From positions 124,001 to 188,000 of the forward strand of contig JAPLKS010000018.1 of the NCBI GenBank assembly GCA_026387915.1: a stretch of 64,000 bases of DNA, read 5' to 3'. Below are positions 34,633-43,765 of this stretch, in pieces. The notes under the pieces were generated by a model. That model saw nothing but the letters and a program-made list of their open reading frames with translations. It did no database searches and was not told where the DNA came from. The first letter of the stretch is position 1, and the number at the start of each line of letters is the position of its first letter. The position numbers and the translations under genes were made by a program. Source of the DNA: Gemmatimonadota bacterium. Lineage in GTDB: Bacteria; Gemmatimonadota; Gemmatimonadetes; Gemmatimonadales; Gemmatimonadaceae.

Positions 34633-35906
34633 TGGCTGAAGTACTCAAGGACCGCTCGATGGTGCTGCAGAAGGAAATGATCGCCAACCATTTTGAGTTG
34701 TTGGCGAAAGCGCCTGAGACGAAGACTCCGGTCGTGTACACCTTTGTGCCTGGGAACCTGACCGAGCTCATTCGCTCGTTCGGAGCGCTCCCCGTGCTTC
34801 CCGAGATCAATGCGCTGCAGTCGGGAATGCGCAAGCAGTCTGGCGATTACATCGCTGAGGCTGAGCGCGGCGGGCACTCCGAGGATGTGTGCACCTATGT
34901 GAAGTGCGACATCGGCATGATGCGCTCGGGGAATATCGGACCCGGTGGCACCAAGCTCCCGAAGCCCGATCTGCTTCTCCTCTCGTACACCGGCTGCTAC
35001 ACCTTCATGAAGTGGTTTGAGTTGCTGCGTGAGGAGTATGACTGCCCGACGGTGATGTTCCACGTGCCGTATCAGGGCGACGGCAAGCTCGAGCCCGAGC
35101 ACCGCGAGTATATGCTGCGCCAGTTGCGCGAGACAGTGATTCCGGCGCTCGAGAAGGCGACCGGCAACAAGTATGACGAAGAAAAACTGCGCCATCACTT
35201 GCAGCTCTCGGCGCAGGCCGAGGACGATCTTGTGGCGGTGCTGCAGGCTGGCAAGCAGGTGCCGAGTCCGATTGATGGATACTTCGGCACCGTGTACTAC
35301 GTCGGGCCGATCTTCAGTGCGTTTCGTGGGACGCAGGAAGGAGTGGACTACTACAAGGCGCTGCGCGAGGAAGTGGAGGAGCGCGCGATGCTTGGCCTTG
35401 GGCCGATCACGCCAGAGGGGCCGCTTGAAGGGGAGAAGTATCGCCTCGTGGTAGAGGGGCCGCCCAACTGGACGCACTTCCGAGATTTTTGGAAGATGTT
35501 TGCGGACGAGAAGGCGGTCGTGGTTGCCTCGACGTATACCAAGGTCGGCGGCACCTACGACTTTGGCTTCCGCCACAACCCCAATGATCCGCTCGGCACG
35601 CTCGCGGATTACTGCAGCGGCTGCTACACCAATCTCAACTTGCCGTCGCGCATTGATATGATCTGCAACTACATCAAAGAGTATAAGGCCGACGGCTTCC
35701 TGATTAACTCGGTGAAGTCGTGCAACTCGTTCTCGGCAGGACAGTTGATGATTCTGCGTGAGGTGGAGAAGCGCACGGGGATCCCCGGCGCGTTTATTGA
35801 ATCGGATTTGGTGGACCCGCGCTATTTCTCGGCCGCGAACATCAAGAATCGACTCGAGAGCTATTTCCAGATGATTGACGCGCGCCGCGCGGGGAAGGGC
35901 GTATGA
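34632..35906 (+). CDS. bcrB: Benzoyl-CoA reductase subunit B
   Basis: A 424-residue subunit of benzoyl-CoA reductase that pairs with BcrC to form the dearomatising module. Cluster-ligand candidates are Cys92 (YVKCDIGMM), Cys122 (YTGCYTFMKW) and the Cys of SVKSCNSFSAG near residue 360; further Cys occur in EDVCTYV and CSGCYTNLNLPSR. The dense Cys pattern and the FGALPVLPEINAL segment are characteristic of BcrB. The start overlaps the bcrC stop and the end overlaps the bcrA start (ATGA), so stoichiometric translation is likely. The enzyme needs a low-potential ferredoxin, and no ferredoxin gene was seen in the window. Confidence 0.93.
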   Translation: MAEVLKDRSMVLQKEMIANHFELLAKAPETKTPVVYTFVPGNLTELIRSFGALPVLPEINALQSGMRKQSGDYIAEAERGGHSEDVCTYVKCDIGMMRSGNIGPGGTKLPKPDLLLLSYTGCYTFMKWFELLREEYDCPTVMFHVPYQGDGKLEPEHREYMLRQLRETVIPALEKATGNKYDEEKLRHHLQLSAQAEDDLVAVLQAGKQVPSPIDGYFGTVYYVGPIFSAFRGTQEGVDYYKALREEVEERAMLGLGPITPEGPLEGEKYRLVVEGPPNWTHFRDFWKMFADEKAVVVASTYTKVGGTYDFGFRHNPNDPLGTLADYCSGCYTNLNLPSRIDMICNYIKEYKADGFLINSVKSCNSFSAGQLMILREVEKRTGIPGAFIESDLVDPRYFSAANIKNRLESYFQMIDARRAGKGV

Positions 35907-37171
35907 GTTGCGTCGTCGGGATTGACCTAGGCTCGACCACCACGAAGGCCGTGATTTTGGATGAAAACGGCGATGTGCTCGGTCGAGGCATCACGAACTC
36001 GCGTTCGAACTACGACCTCGCAGCGGCGGTCGCCAAGACCGAAGCGTTTATCAATGCGCGCTTTGGGCTGATTGAGCAGCATGTGGAGTCCACAGAGACG
36101 GTGCAGGCCGTGAGCGATCTGCGGCGTGCCTTTGTGATGGAGCAACTGCTGCATCAGCTGCGACGGTTGGAGCAGTTGCTGCTCGAGGAAATCGACAAGT
36201 CAGCGCCGCAGGAACTCAAGGCGCCATTCCGTGACGCGATTGAAGAAATCTGCCGCCGCATTACGGTGGAAGAAGAAGAACGCTTCAAGCGTCCCGCCGA
36301 ACTTCGTTCGGACTTCTTCCGTGACGCGGTCGGCTCGGCATTTATGCGCATTGCTGAGCAGATTGGCGACCCCACGGGCGTGAGTTTCGATCGCCTCATT
36401 GGCGTGTATGACAAATGCATCATTCGCGTGGAGAACGAGCCGATGGATCTCGACTTCCGCGATCACATCGGCGATGCGCTGAATCGCGTGAGCAACCCGC
36501 GCTTGGCCCACGCCGTGGAGTTTGCGGTGGCCTATGACCTGAGTCCGGCTGCGACGGTTGGCACCGGCTACGGCCGCGCGCGGCTCCCGTTTCCTAAAGA
36601 ACAGATCCGGTCCGAGATTCTGTGTCACGGACTCGGGGCACACGCGATGTTCCCGAATACGCGCACGGTGCTCGATATCGGCGGTCAGGATACGAAAGCG
36701 ATTCAGGTGGACGCCGCCGGAATCGTCACGGGCTTTCAGATGAACGACCGGTGCGCGGCGGGCTGCGGACGCTACCTCGGCTACATCGCGGACGAAATGA
36801 ACCTCGGCCTGCACGAGCTTGGGCCGTTGGCGGAACTCTCCAAGCGTAGCGTAAAGATCAATTCCACCTGCACCGTGTTTGCGGGCGCGGAACTGCGCGA
36901 GCGGCTGTCGCTTGGTGAGAAGCGCGAAGACATTCTGGCTGGGTTGCACCGCGCGATCGTGATTCGCGCGATGAGTCTATTGGCGCGCTCGGGTGGCGTG
37001 GACGATGAGTTCACCTTCACCGGCGGCGTGGCCAAGAATCCCGCCGCGGTGCGCGCGATTCGCGAGTTGATTCAGGAAAACTATGGCGAGCGTACGCTGA
37101 ATATCTCAGCGGAGAGTATTTACACGGGCGCGCTGGGTGCGGCGCTCTTTGCCAACCGGATGGTGGCCTAA
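35903..37171 (+). CDS. bcrA: Benzoyl-CoA reductase ATPase subunit A
   Basis: A 422-residue ASKHA-type ATPase that couples ATP hydrolysis to electron transfer into BcrB/BcrC. It shows GIDLGSTTTKAVILD at residues 6-20 (phosphate 1), LDIGGQDTKAIQVD at about 257-270 (phosphate 2), and cluster cysteines Cys284 in NDRCAAGCGRYL and Cys323 in NSTCTVFAGAEL that bridge to BcrD. The insertion of roughly 150 residues between positions 50 and 205 distinguishes the large BcrA subunit from ordinary 260-residue dehydratase activases. It ends with TAATG into bcrD. Confidence 0.94.
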   Translation: MSCVVGIDLGSTTTKAVILDENGDVLGRGITNSRSNYDLAAAVAKTEAFINARFGLIEQHVESTETVQAVSDLRRAFVMEQLLHQLRRLEQLLLEEIDKSAPQELKAPFRDAIEEICRRITVEEEERFKRPAELRSDFFRDAVGSAFMRIAEQIGDPTGVSFDRLIGVYDKCIIRVENEPMDLDFRDHIGDALNRVSNPRLAHAVEFAVAYDLSPAATVGTGYGRARLPFPKEQIRSEILCHGLGAHAMFPNTRTVLDIGGQDTKAIQVDAAGIVTGFQMNDRCAAGCGRYLGYIADEMNLGLHELGPLAELSKRSVKINSTCTVFAGAELRERLSLGEKREDILAGLHRAIVIRAMSLLARSGGVDDEFTFTGGVAKNPAAVRAIRELIQENYGERTLNISAESIYTGALGAALFANRMVA

Positions 37172-38028
37172 TGATCACCACAGCGGGAATCGACGTTGGG
37201 AGCGGCGCCGTGAAGGTGACCGTGATGCGCACGGACGGCGAGGGCTCCGAGCAGCTACTCGCGCAAGTGTCGACGCGCATTCGCCGGCGTGAGATTGCGA
37301 AAGTCGTCGACGAAACCTTTGATGCCGCGGTCGAGATGGCCGGCGTAGACGAGATCCACTACATCGGCACCACGGGCGAGGGTGGCGAAGTGCCGTATGC
37401 CACTGGGCATTTTTACGGCATGACCACGCACGCGCGTGGCGCGCTGTTTCTGACGCCAGGCATTGGCGCGGTACTCGATGTGGGTGCACTCCACACGCGT
37501 GCGGTGGCCATGGACGGTCACGGTCGCGTGAAGGACTACAAGATGACCAGCCAGTGCGCGTCGGGTTCCGGGCAGTTCCTCGAGAACATCGCGCGCTACC
37601 TTGGCGTGTCGCACGACGAAATCGGGCAGCTGTCGATTATTGCCACCAAGCCGGAGAAGGTGAGCTCGATCTGCGCCGTGCTCGCTGAAACCGACGTGAT
37701 CAATATGGTGTCGCGTGGCATTACGACCAGCGACATCCTGCGTGGCGTGCACGAGAGTATGGCCGAGCGCTTTGTGCGATTGCTGCGGTCGCTGGAGTTT
37801 GCGGGGGCGGTGTTTGTGAGTGGTGGACTCGCCTCGGACACGGGGTTGCTTACGGCGTTGCGCGATTCGTTGGCCAAGAAGGAAGCCGAGCTCGGAAAAC
37901 TCGAGGTTGTGACGCACGACGACGCGATTTTCGCTGGCTCCATCGGCGCGGCGCTGTGGGGTGCGTTCCGGTATCGGAAGATGTCGCAGCAGGACGTGGC
38001 GTGGACCGCCGCGTCGAAGGTGGCGTGA
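37171..38028 (+). CDS. bcrD: Benzoyl-CoA reductase ATPase subunit D
   Basis: A 285-residue partner ATPase of BcrA, with the length expected for BcrD. The N-terminal GIDVGSGAVKVTVM motif is present. The phosphate-2 loop reads LDVGALHTRAVAMD instead of DIGGQD, a substitution I also recall in known BcrD proteins. The bridging [4Fe-4S] ligands are Cys129 (SQCASGSGQFLENIARYLG) and Cys168 (SSICAVLAETDVIN). A gap of 63 bases without an obvious Shine-Dalgarno separates it from the molybdoenzyme genes, so this could be an internal operon boundary. Confidence 0.93.
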   Translation: MITTAGIDVGSGAVKVTVMRTDGEGSEQLLAQVSTRIRRREIAKVVDETFDAAVEMAGVDEIHYIGTTGEGGEVPYATGHFYGMTTHARGALFLTPGIGAVLDVGALHTRAVAMDGHGRVKDYKMTSQCASGSGQFLENIARYLGVSHDEIGQLSIIATKPEKVSSICAVLAETDVINMVSRGITTSDILRGVHESMAERFVRLLRSLEFAGAVFVSGGLASDTGLLTALRDSLAKKEAELGKLEVVTHDDAIFAGSIGAALWGAFRYRKMSQQDVAWTAASKVA

Positions 38029-38091
38029 TGCGAGGCGGCCTCGGTCGCCCGCGTAGACACGTCCTCCACTCTCACCGCTGAGTGCTTTCGA

Positions 38092-38967
38092 ATGGCGATG
38101 CCGGATTTCACCTATCTGCGGCCGGGGAGCTTGAGCGACGCGTGCGCGCTTGCCTCGAGCCTCGGCGCCGACGCCGCATTTATTGCGGGCGGCACCGAAC
38201 TCATTCCCGACTTTCAGCGTGAACGGGAGACGGCGCGTCAGCTGATTGCGCTCGATCATTTGCCCGAGTTGCGAGGGATTGCCGAAGACGGCGGGGGGCT
38301 GTGTATTGGCGGTCTCACGACCGTGTCAGCGGTCGCGTCCTCGCCGCTCGTGCGCGCCCGTAGTGTCGCGCTGGCCGACGCGGCGCGAGCGATTGGCAGC
38401 GCACAAATTCGAAGCCTAGCTACGATCGGCGGTAACTTTTGTCGTGCGGTGCCGTGCGCGGACACGCCGCCCGCGGCGATCGCCTCCGGCGCTCGGGTCC
38501 GCCTGATTGGTGTGAATGGCACGCGTGAGATGCCGGCCGAGGAGTTCTTTCTCGGGCCGCGGAGCACGGTGCTCACCTCAGGCGAGGTGCTCGTCGCGAT
38601 TCTGCTACCCGCGCAGCCCGCTGGGTCTGGGACGAGTTATCAGCGATTCTCGCGCCGCAAAGGCGCGTCGCTCGCGGTGGCGGCCGTCGCCGCTCGGATT
38701 ACGGTGGCCAAGGGACGCATGCAGGGCGCACGCATCGTGCTCGGTGCGGTCTCCCCAGTACCACTGAAGATCAGCTCTGCTGCGGCGATGCTTGAGGGCG
38801 AACGTCCGTCGCCGGAGCTCTTTGCGAAGGCGGCGGCACAGTGCGCCGTTGAGGCGTTGCCAATTACCGATGTTCGCGGCTCAGCGGACTTCCGACGTGA
38901 ACTGGTGAGCGTTCTGGCTCAGCGCGCATTTGAGCAGGCGGTAGAACGCGCGGAGGGTCGCTCATGA
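38092..38967 (+). CDS. FAD-binding subunit of a xanthine-oxidase-family molybdoenzyme (HcrB-like)
   Basis: A 291-residue flavoprotein subunit of the CoxM/HcrB family, with the FAD-binding block AAFIAGGTELIPDFQRE (about 29-45) and SLATIGGNFCRAVPCADTPPAAIAS (about 108-132). In context it should belong to 4-hydroxybenzoyl-CoA reductase, which removes the phenolic hydroxyl to give benzoyl-CoA. Known HcrB proteins are about 30-40 residues longer because of an inserted loop holding a [4Fe-4S] cluster; that loop and its four Cys are absent here. The enzyme might therefore be a different aryl or aldehyde hydroxylase or dehydrogenase. A second ATG 6 bases downstream is an alternative start. Confidence 0.8.
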   Translation: MAMPDFTYLRPGSLSDACALASSLGADAAFIAGGTELIPDFQRERETARQLIALDHLPELRGIAEDGGGLCIGGLTTVSAVASSPLVRARSVALADAARAIGSAQIRSLATIGGNFCRAVPCADTPPAAIASGARVRLIGVNGTREMPAEEFFLGPRSTVLTSGEVLVAILLPAQPAGSGTSYQRFSRRKGASLAVAAVAARITVAKGRMQGARIVLGAVSPVPLKISSAAAMLEGERPSPELFAKAAAQCAVEALPITDVRGSADFRRELVSVLAQRAFEQAVERAEGRS

Positions 38968-41810
38968 GCACCGAAGTCCTCGTTCGTTTGAACATCAATG
39001 GTGAGGATCGTACCCTCGCCCTCAAACCGAACACCACGCTGCTCGCCGCGTTGCGGCAACACCTTGCTCTGACCGGCACCAAAAAGGGATGCGGCACGGG
39101 CGACTGTGGCGCGTGCACCGTACAGGTGGACGGCGATCCGGTAAACTCGTGCCTTATGCTGGCCGTCGCGGCGCAGGGAAAGCGCATTACGACCATCGAA
39201 GGACTGTCGCACGACGGTGAGTTGCACCCCCTGCAGCATGCGTTCGTCAAGCACGGGGCGATTCAGTGCGGCTATTGCACGAGCGGCGCGGTGATGGCAT
39301 CGAAGGCGCTCATCGACAGAAATCCGACGCCGACTGAGGGCGAGATCAAAGAGGCGCTCTCGGGCAACTTGTGCCGCTGCGCAACATACCCGCGCATGAT
39401 CAAAGCGGTGTCTGGGTGGAAAGAGTTCGAGGGCGTGCCCTTCAACTCCAAACCGCACGTGCACGCCGAACGCGACCAGGTGCGCGATCACGACACGGTG
39501 AGTCACGGCGTCACGCGCTACGACGGACCGGATAAAGTCACCGGGCGTGCGAAGTACACGGCAGACCTCAACCTCCCCGACACAATTGTCGGCAAGATTT
39601 TGGGCAGCACGGTGGCACACGGCATCATCAAGCGCATTGACGTGACCAAAGCACGCGCCTTGCCGGGCGTGCTGGCGGTGATCACCGGCGCCGATGTGCC
39701 AGACGCCTTCTACGGCGTGAGCCCCGCCCGCGAAGATGAACAGATTCTCGCCAAGGAGCGCGTGCGCTACGTTGGCGATGAAGTAGCTGCGGTGGCCGCG
39801 TTGGACGACGCGACCGCTGAAGCGGCGTTGAAGCTGATTGAAGTGGAGTACGAAGAACTGCCCGCGGTGTTCGATCCGGTGGCGGCGATGGCGCCCGGTG
39901 CGCCAGTGATCCATCCTGAGAAGCCGCGCTACGCCGGCAACATCAATACGCGCGTGGACTGGCACTTTGGCGACGTGCATAAGGGATTCGCCGAGGCGGA
40001 CCTCGTACGGGAAGAGCGATTTATTGGCAATCGTACGTACCAGTCGCCGATGGAGCCGCATGCGGCGCTGGCGCGCTGGGAGCATCACGGCGATCGTCTG
40101 ACCCTCTGGTCCTCCACACAAACGCCGCACTATCTGCACCGCTCGCTCTCGCGCGTGCTCGGCGTTCCCATGGGAAACATCCGTGTGATTCGCCCAGCAG
40201 TAGGAGGCGGATTCGGTGCCAAGGCAGAAGCGACGCCGCTCGATTTCTGCGCCGCGATCCTCTCCAAGATGACGGGACGTCCCGTCGCGATGGAATACAC
40301 GCGGGAAGAGATGTACACGCACTTCCGCGGCCGTCATAAGCAGTACATCGATCTCAAAATCGGCCTCAAGAAAGACGGCACGATTACGGCCGCTGAGCAT
40401 ACGGTGGTGCTGGATGGTGGCGCGTATACGTCATACGGCGTGATCACGGCGTACTACGCCGGATCGATGCTGCCGACGCTCTACAAGATTCCGAACTACA
40501 AGTATGAAGGCACGCGCGTGTACACAAACCTTCCGGCCTCCGGCGCGTTCCGTGGGCACGGGGTGCCACAGCCGCGCTTTGCCTTTGAATCATTGCTCGA
40601 CATGATGGCCGAAGAACTGGGCATCGATCCGTTTGATATTCGGCTCAAGAATGCCATGGAGCCGAACACGCGTACTGGCAACGCGCTCGACATTTCGTCG
40701 TGTGAGTTTATTGCCACGCTCAATCGTGCGCGCGAGACCTCGGGGTGGGCCGAGAAGCGCGGCAAGCTTCCGCCGGGCAAGGGGATTGGCGTCGGCTGCG
40801 GCGGCTTTGTGTCGGGCGCTGGATATCCGATTTACCGATCGGACTTCCCGCACTCGAATGCCATGATCCGCGTACACGAGGATGGCACCGGCGTCACGTT
40901 GCACATTGCGGCAGCGGAGATTGGCCAAGGCTCGGACACGGTGCTGGTGCAGATTGCCGCTGAGGAGCTTGGTGTACCGTACGAGTGGGTGTGGATGGCC
41001 GATTGCGACACCACGGTCAGCCCGCTCGATCTTGGCTCCTATTCGAGTCGCGTGACACTCATGGGCGGCAATGCCGTGAAGATGGCGGCCGCGAATGTGT
41101 CGGCGCAGCTCCGCGAAGTGGCGGCCCGAGAGTTGGGTTGCGACCCCACAGCGCTGACCGTGCGCGATGGCCGCATCTTTGTGCCGCAACATCCGTCCGT
41201 CGGAATGTCCTGGGCCGATGCCGCGCGCGCGGCATTCTCCAAGAAAGGCCCAGTTGTCGGTACTGGTTCATATTCGCCGCCCAAACATCTCGGTGGCGAG
41301 TTCAAGGGCGGCACGGTGGGCACGTCGCCGGCCTACAGCTTCTCGACCGCGGTGGCGGAAGTGACCGTGGATTTGGAAACAGGGTATGTGACCGTTGACC
41401 GCTTTACGGACTACAGCGATGCTGGAACCGTGATCAATCCGGTGACGCTGCACGGTCAGGTTGAGGGCGCGATCATCATGGGACTGGGTGAGACGTTGCT
41501 CGAGGACACGATCGTTGGCCCTGGCGGCAAATTTGCCAACGCCAATCTGCACGACTATCTGATTCCGACGATCGCCGAGACGCCGGAGATTCATACGGCG
41601 GCCGTGGAGAGTTTTGAGCCGCGTGGCCCGTTCGGCGCGAAGGAAATCGGTGAAGGCTCTATGCTTCCCGTGTTCGGCGCGATTGCCAACGCCATTTACA
41701 ACGCGTGCGGCGTGCGGGTCACGGAACTACCCATCACCCCAGAGAAGATTCTGCGCGGCATCAAGGCCAATGGTGGCGCGGCCGCCGTAGCGACCGGAGC
41801 GCGTGGATGA
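38964..41810 (+). CDS. Fused [2Fe-2S] and molybdopterin subunits of a 4-hydroxybenzoyl-CoA-reductase-like enzyme
   Basis: A 948-residue fusion. Residues 1-155 are a two-cluster iron-sulfur domain: plant-type ligands Cys43, Cys48, Cys51 and Cys63, then Cys102, Cys105, Cys137 and Cys139. From about residue 175 the molybdopterin domain begins (RYDGPDKVTGRAKYTADL), with VGGGFGAKAEAT, ASGAFRGHGVPQPRF, AAEIGQGSDTVLVQIAAEE and the catalytic Glu in RGPFGAKEIGEGSMLP near the C-terminus. In Thauera these are two separate genes (hcrC and hcrA); here they are one polypeptide. It overlaps the FAD subunit gene and the downstream tetR gene by 4 bases each. Confidence 0.9.
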   Translation: MSTEVLVRLNINGEDRTLALKPNTTLLAALRQHLALTGTKKGCGTGDCGACTVQVDGDPVNSCLMLAVAAQGKRITTIEGLSHDGELHPLQHAFVKHGAIQCGYCTSGAVMASKALIDRNPTPTEGEIKEALSGNLCRCATYPRMIKAVSGWKEFEGVPFNSKPHVHAERDQVRDHDTVSHGVTRYDGPDKVTGRAKYTADLNLPDTIVGKILGSTVAHGIIKRIDVTKARALPGVLAVITGADVPDAFYGVSPAREDEQILAKERVRYVGDEVAAVAALDDATAEAALKLIEVEYEELPAVFDPVAAMAPGAPVIHPEKPRYAGNINTRVDWHFGDVHKGFAEADLVREERFIGNRTYQSPMEPHAALARWEHHGDRLTLWSSTQTPHYLHRSLSRVLGVPMGNIRVIRPAVGGGFGAKAEATPLDFCAAILSKMTGRPVAMEYTREEMYTHFRGRHKQYIDLKIGLKKDGTITAAEHTVVLDGGAYTSYGVITAYYAGSMLPTLYKIPNYKYEGTRVYTNLPASGAFRGHGVPQPRFAFESLLDMMAEELGIDPFDIRLKNAMEPNTRTGNALDISSCEFIATLNRARETSGWAEKRGKLPPGKGIGVGCGGFVSGAGYPIYRSDFPHSNAMIRVHEDGTGVTLHIAAAEIGQGSDTVLVQIAAEELGVPYEWVWMADCDTTVSPLDLGSYSSRVTLMGGNAVKMAAANVSAQLREVAARELGCDPTALTVRDGRIFVPQHPSVGMSWADAARAAFSKKGPVVGTGSYSPPKHLGGEFKGGTVGTSPAYSFSTAVAEVTVDLETGYVTVDRFTDYSDAGTVINPVTLHGQVEGAIIMGLGETLLEDTIVGPGGKFANANLHDYLIPTIAETPEIHTAAVESFEPRGPFGAKEIGEGSMLPVFGAIANAIYNACGVRVTELPITPEKILRGIKANGGAAAVATGARG

Positions 41811-42460
41811 CGGCCATCAAGCGCGCGCGTACCGCGAAAGCTCCCGGGCCACGTCTGGCTCGGGAAAAAACGCAACGCAAGCTCGACGAACTGCTGATGA
41901 AGGCAGCCGCGCTGATCGCGAAGAAAGGATTCGAAGCCACGACCATGCGTGACCTCGCGAAGGCGATCGACGCGAGTCTGGCGGGGCTGTACCACTACTT
42001 CTCGAGCAAAGAAGACCTGCTGTATCAATTGCAACACCGGACGTTTTCGGCGCTGCTCGAGGCGCAGCAGGTCATCGCCGCCCTCCCTGGGACGCCCGAT
42101 GAGCGGTTTGCGCGGTTGCTGACGGGACACCTCGAGTTCTATGCGCAACACACGAATGAACTCAAGGCCTGCACCTTTGAACTCGAGTCGCTTTCAGTTG
42201 ACGATTACCGCACCGTCGAAGCGATTCGCCGGAAATACTATCGATTGATGACGTCCGTAGTCACTGATGTGATGCACGCGCGCAATGCGTCCGCGAAAGA
42301 AATGCGTCAAAGTCGTCACGCGACGCTGTTCATCTTCGGCATGCTCAACTGGATTTTCATGTGGTACGAGCCCTCCCGGCATGGAACGGTCTCGCAGATC
42401 GGCGACGAGATGCGCGATCTAGTCCTGCATGGATTGAAGCGCACGAAGGGAGGCAGGTAA
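41807..42460 (+). CDS. TetR family regulator of the aromatic island
   Basis: A 217-residue repressor from the ATG at 41807 that overlaps the molybdoenzyme stop. A basic N-terminal tail (TAIKRARTAKAPGPRLAREK) precedes the helix-turn-helix (LMKAAALIAKKGFEATTMRDLAKAIDASLAGLYHYFSSKEDLLYQL, about 30-75). The C-terminal domain resembles TetR_C regulators of fatty-acid or aromatic acyl-CoA genes. The palindrome TCGAACG-tc-CGTTCGA in the divergent control region at 33343 is the likely operator and an acyl-CoA intermediate the likely inducer; both are inferences from position. Confidence 0.9.
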   Translation: MTAIKRARTAKAPGPRLAREKTQRKLDELLMKAAALIAKKGFEATTMRDLAKAIDASLAGLYHYFSSKEDLLYQLQHRTFSALLEAQQVIAALPGTPDERFARLLTGHLEFYAQHTNELKACTFELESLSVDDYRTVEAIRRKYYRLMTSVVTDVMHARNASAKEMRQSRHATLFIFGMLNWIFMWYEPSRHGTVSQIGDEMRDLVLHGLKRTKGGR

Positions 42461-42506
42461 TGGTGGATGGCGCGCCGGCTTCATACTGGCGCGGGTAGGA
42501 TTCTCG

Positions 42507-43736
42507 ATGACGAGGGGAACGACCGTGCAGTTCAACGATGTGTTCATTCCATATGGCGCATATTGGTCGACGCCATTCTGCTCGTGGCAGGGAAGTTTGG
42601 CAACGCTCCCGCCGATTCCGTTCGCCGCAGAAGTCACCGCGCGGGCGCTCGCGCAGCGGGATATCGAGGCCGCAACGATTGACGGCCTCTGCCTCGGCAT
42701 TACCGTGGCGAGCAAGTTCTCGTTCTATGGCACGCCGTGGTTCGCTGGATTAGCTGGTCTCGGGCACACGACGGGCCCCACGATCAGTCAGGCGTGCGCC
42801 ACGTCGGTGCGCTGCCTTGCGACGGCTGCACAAGAGCTGAGCACCGGTGGCGCAACGGTGTACCTTGCCGCCGCGGCCGACCGCACGAGCAATGGGCCGC
42901 ACGTTTTCTATCCAAACCCCGCTGGTCCTGGCGGGACGGGCGACGCTGAGAATCTCGTCCTCGACAGCTTTGGCCACGATCCGTGGGCCAAGAACTCGAT
43001 GTTGCAGACCGCGGAGAACGTCGCCAAGGAAGCTGGCATTACGCGCGAGCAGCAGGAGGAGATCACGCTCCTGCGCTATGCGCAGTATGCCACCGCTACC
43101 GCTGATGACAGTGCATTCCTCAAGCGCTACATGCCGTGGCCGCTCGAAGTAAAAGATGCCCGTGGCAAGAAGGTCGTCGCGACGGTGACCGGCGATGAAG
43201 GCGTCCATGGCACCTCCGCGCAGGGCCTTGCTGGATTGCGCCCTGTGATCGAAGGCGGATCGGTGACCTTCGGAACGCAAACGCATCCCGCCGACGGCAA
43301 TGCCGGTATGGTGCTCACCGCTGGCCGCGATCGCGCCCGTGCGATCGCACCGGCTGGATTGGTGGATGTGCAGCTCCTCTCGGTTGGCCAAGCGCGCGTG
43401 AAGAAGGGGTTCATGCCAATGGCCGTCGTACCGGCAGCAGCGCAGGCACTTGAACGGGCGGGCATCACGGCTGCCCAACTCGGCAGCGTGACGTCGCACA
43501 ATCCGTTCGCGGTCAACGATGTGTATCTCTCGCGCGAACTCAAGCTCGACCCCGAGCGGATGAACCGACATGGCTGTTCGCTCGTGTGGGGGCACCCGCA
43601 GGGACCCACGGGGCTTCGCTCGGTTATCGAGCTCATCGAAGATCTCGCGATTGCCGGCGGTGGGTATGGACTGTTCACTGGCTGTGCCGCAGGCGACAGC
43701 GCCGCCGCGGTGGTATTGAAAGTCAGCATGCGCTGA
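42507..43736 (+). CDS. Thiolase family protein (acyl-CoA acetyltransferase)
   Basis: A 409-residue thiolase. The acyl-carrying Cys is Cys97 in TISQACATSVRCLA. SVTSHNPFAVNDVYLS and HGCSLVWGHPQGPTGLRSVIEL supply the usual Asn/His elements, and GGGYGLFTGCAAGDSAAAVV near the end supplies the second Cys. AGGA precedes the ATG at 42507; a GTG at 42524 is out of frame. Within the pathway it is the best candidate for cleaving 3-oxopimelyl-CoA into glutaryl-CoA and acetyl-CoA (inference). The sequence is divergent from standard FadA, so another substrate is possible. Confidence 0.85.
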   Translation: MTRGTTVQFNDVFIPYGAYWSTPFCSWQGSLATLPPIPFAAEVTARALAQRDIEAATIDGLCLGITVASKFSFYGTPWFAGLAGLGHTTGPTISQACATSVRCLATAAQELSTGGATVYLAAAADRTSNGPHVFYPNPAGPGGTGDAENLVLDSFGHDPWAKNSMLQTAENVAKEAGITREQQEEITLLRYAQYATATADDSAFLKRYMPWPLEVKDARGKKVVATVTGDEGVHGTSAQGLAGLRPVIEGGSVTFGTQTHPADGNAGMVLTAGRDRARAIAPAGLVDVQLLSVGQARVKKGFMPMAVVPAAAQALERAGITAAQLGSVTSHNPFAVNDVYLSRELKLDPERMNRHGCSLVWGHPQGPTGLRSVIELIEDLAIAGGGYGLFTGCAAGDSAAAVVLKVSMR

Positions 43737-43765
43737 ACACATGGAATGACGAGAGGGCACCAGCC

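Noticed and set aside
33445-38028. Assignment of the first set as a 2-hydroxyacyl-CoA dehydratase with activator
   Set aside because: There are two different ATPase subunits, one with the large BcrA insertion, in the Thauera gene order, and Had, Dch and Oah-like genes follow.
38919-40400. Minus-strand open frame of 493 codons inside the molybdoenzyme gene
   Set aside because: It is a shadow of a gene whose eight iron-sulfur cysteines and molybdenum motifs are all in frame on the plus strand.
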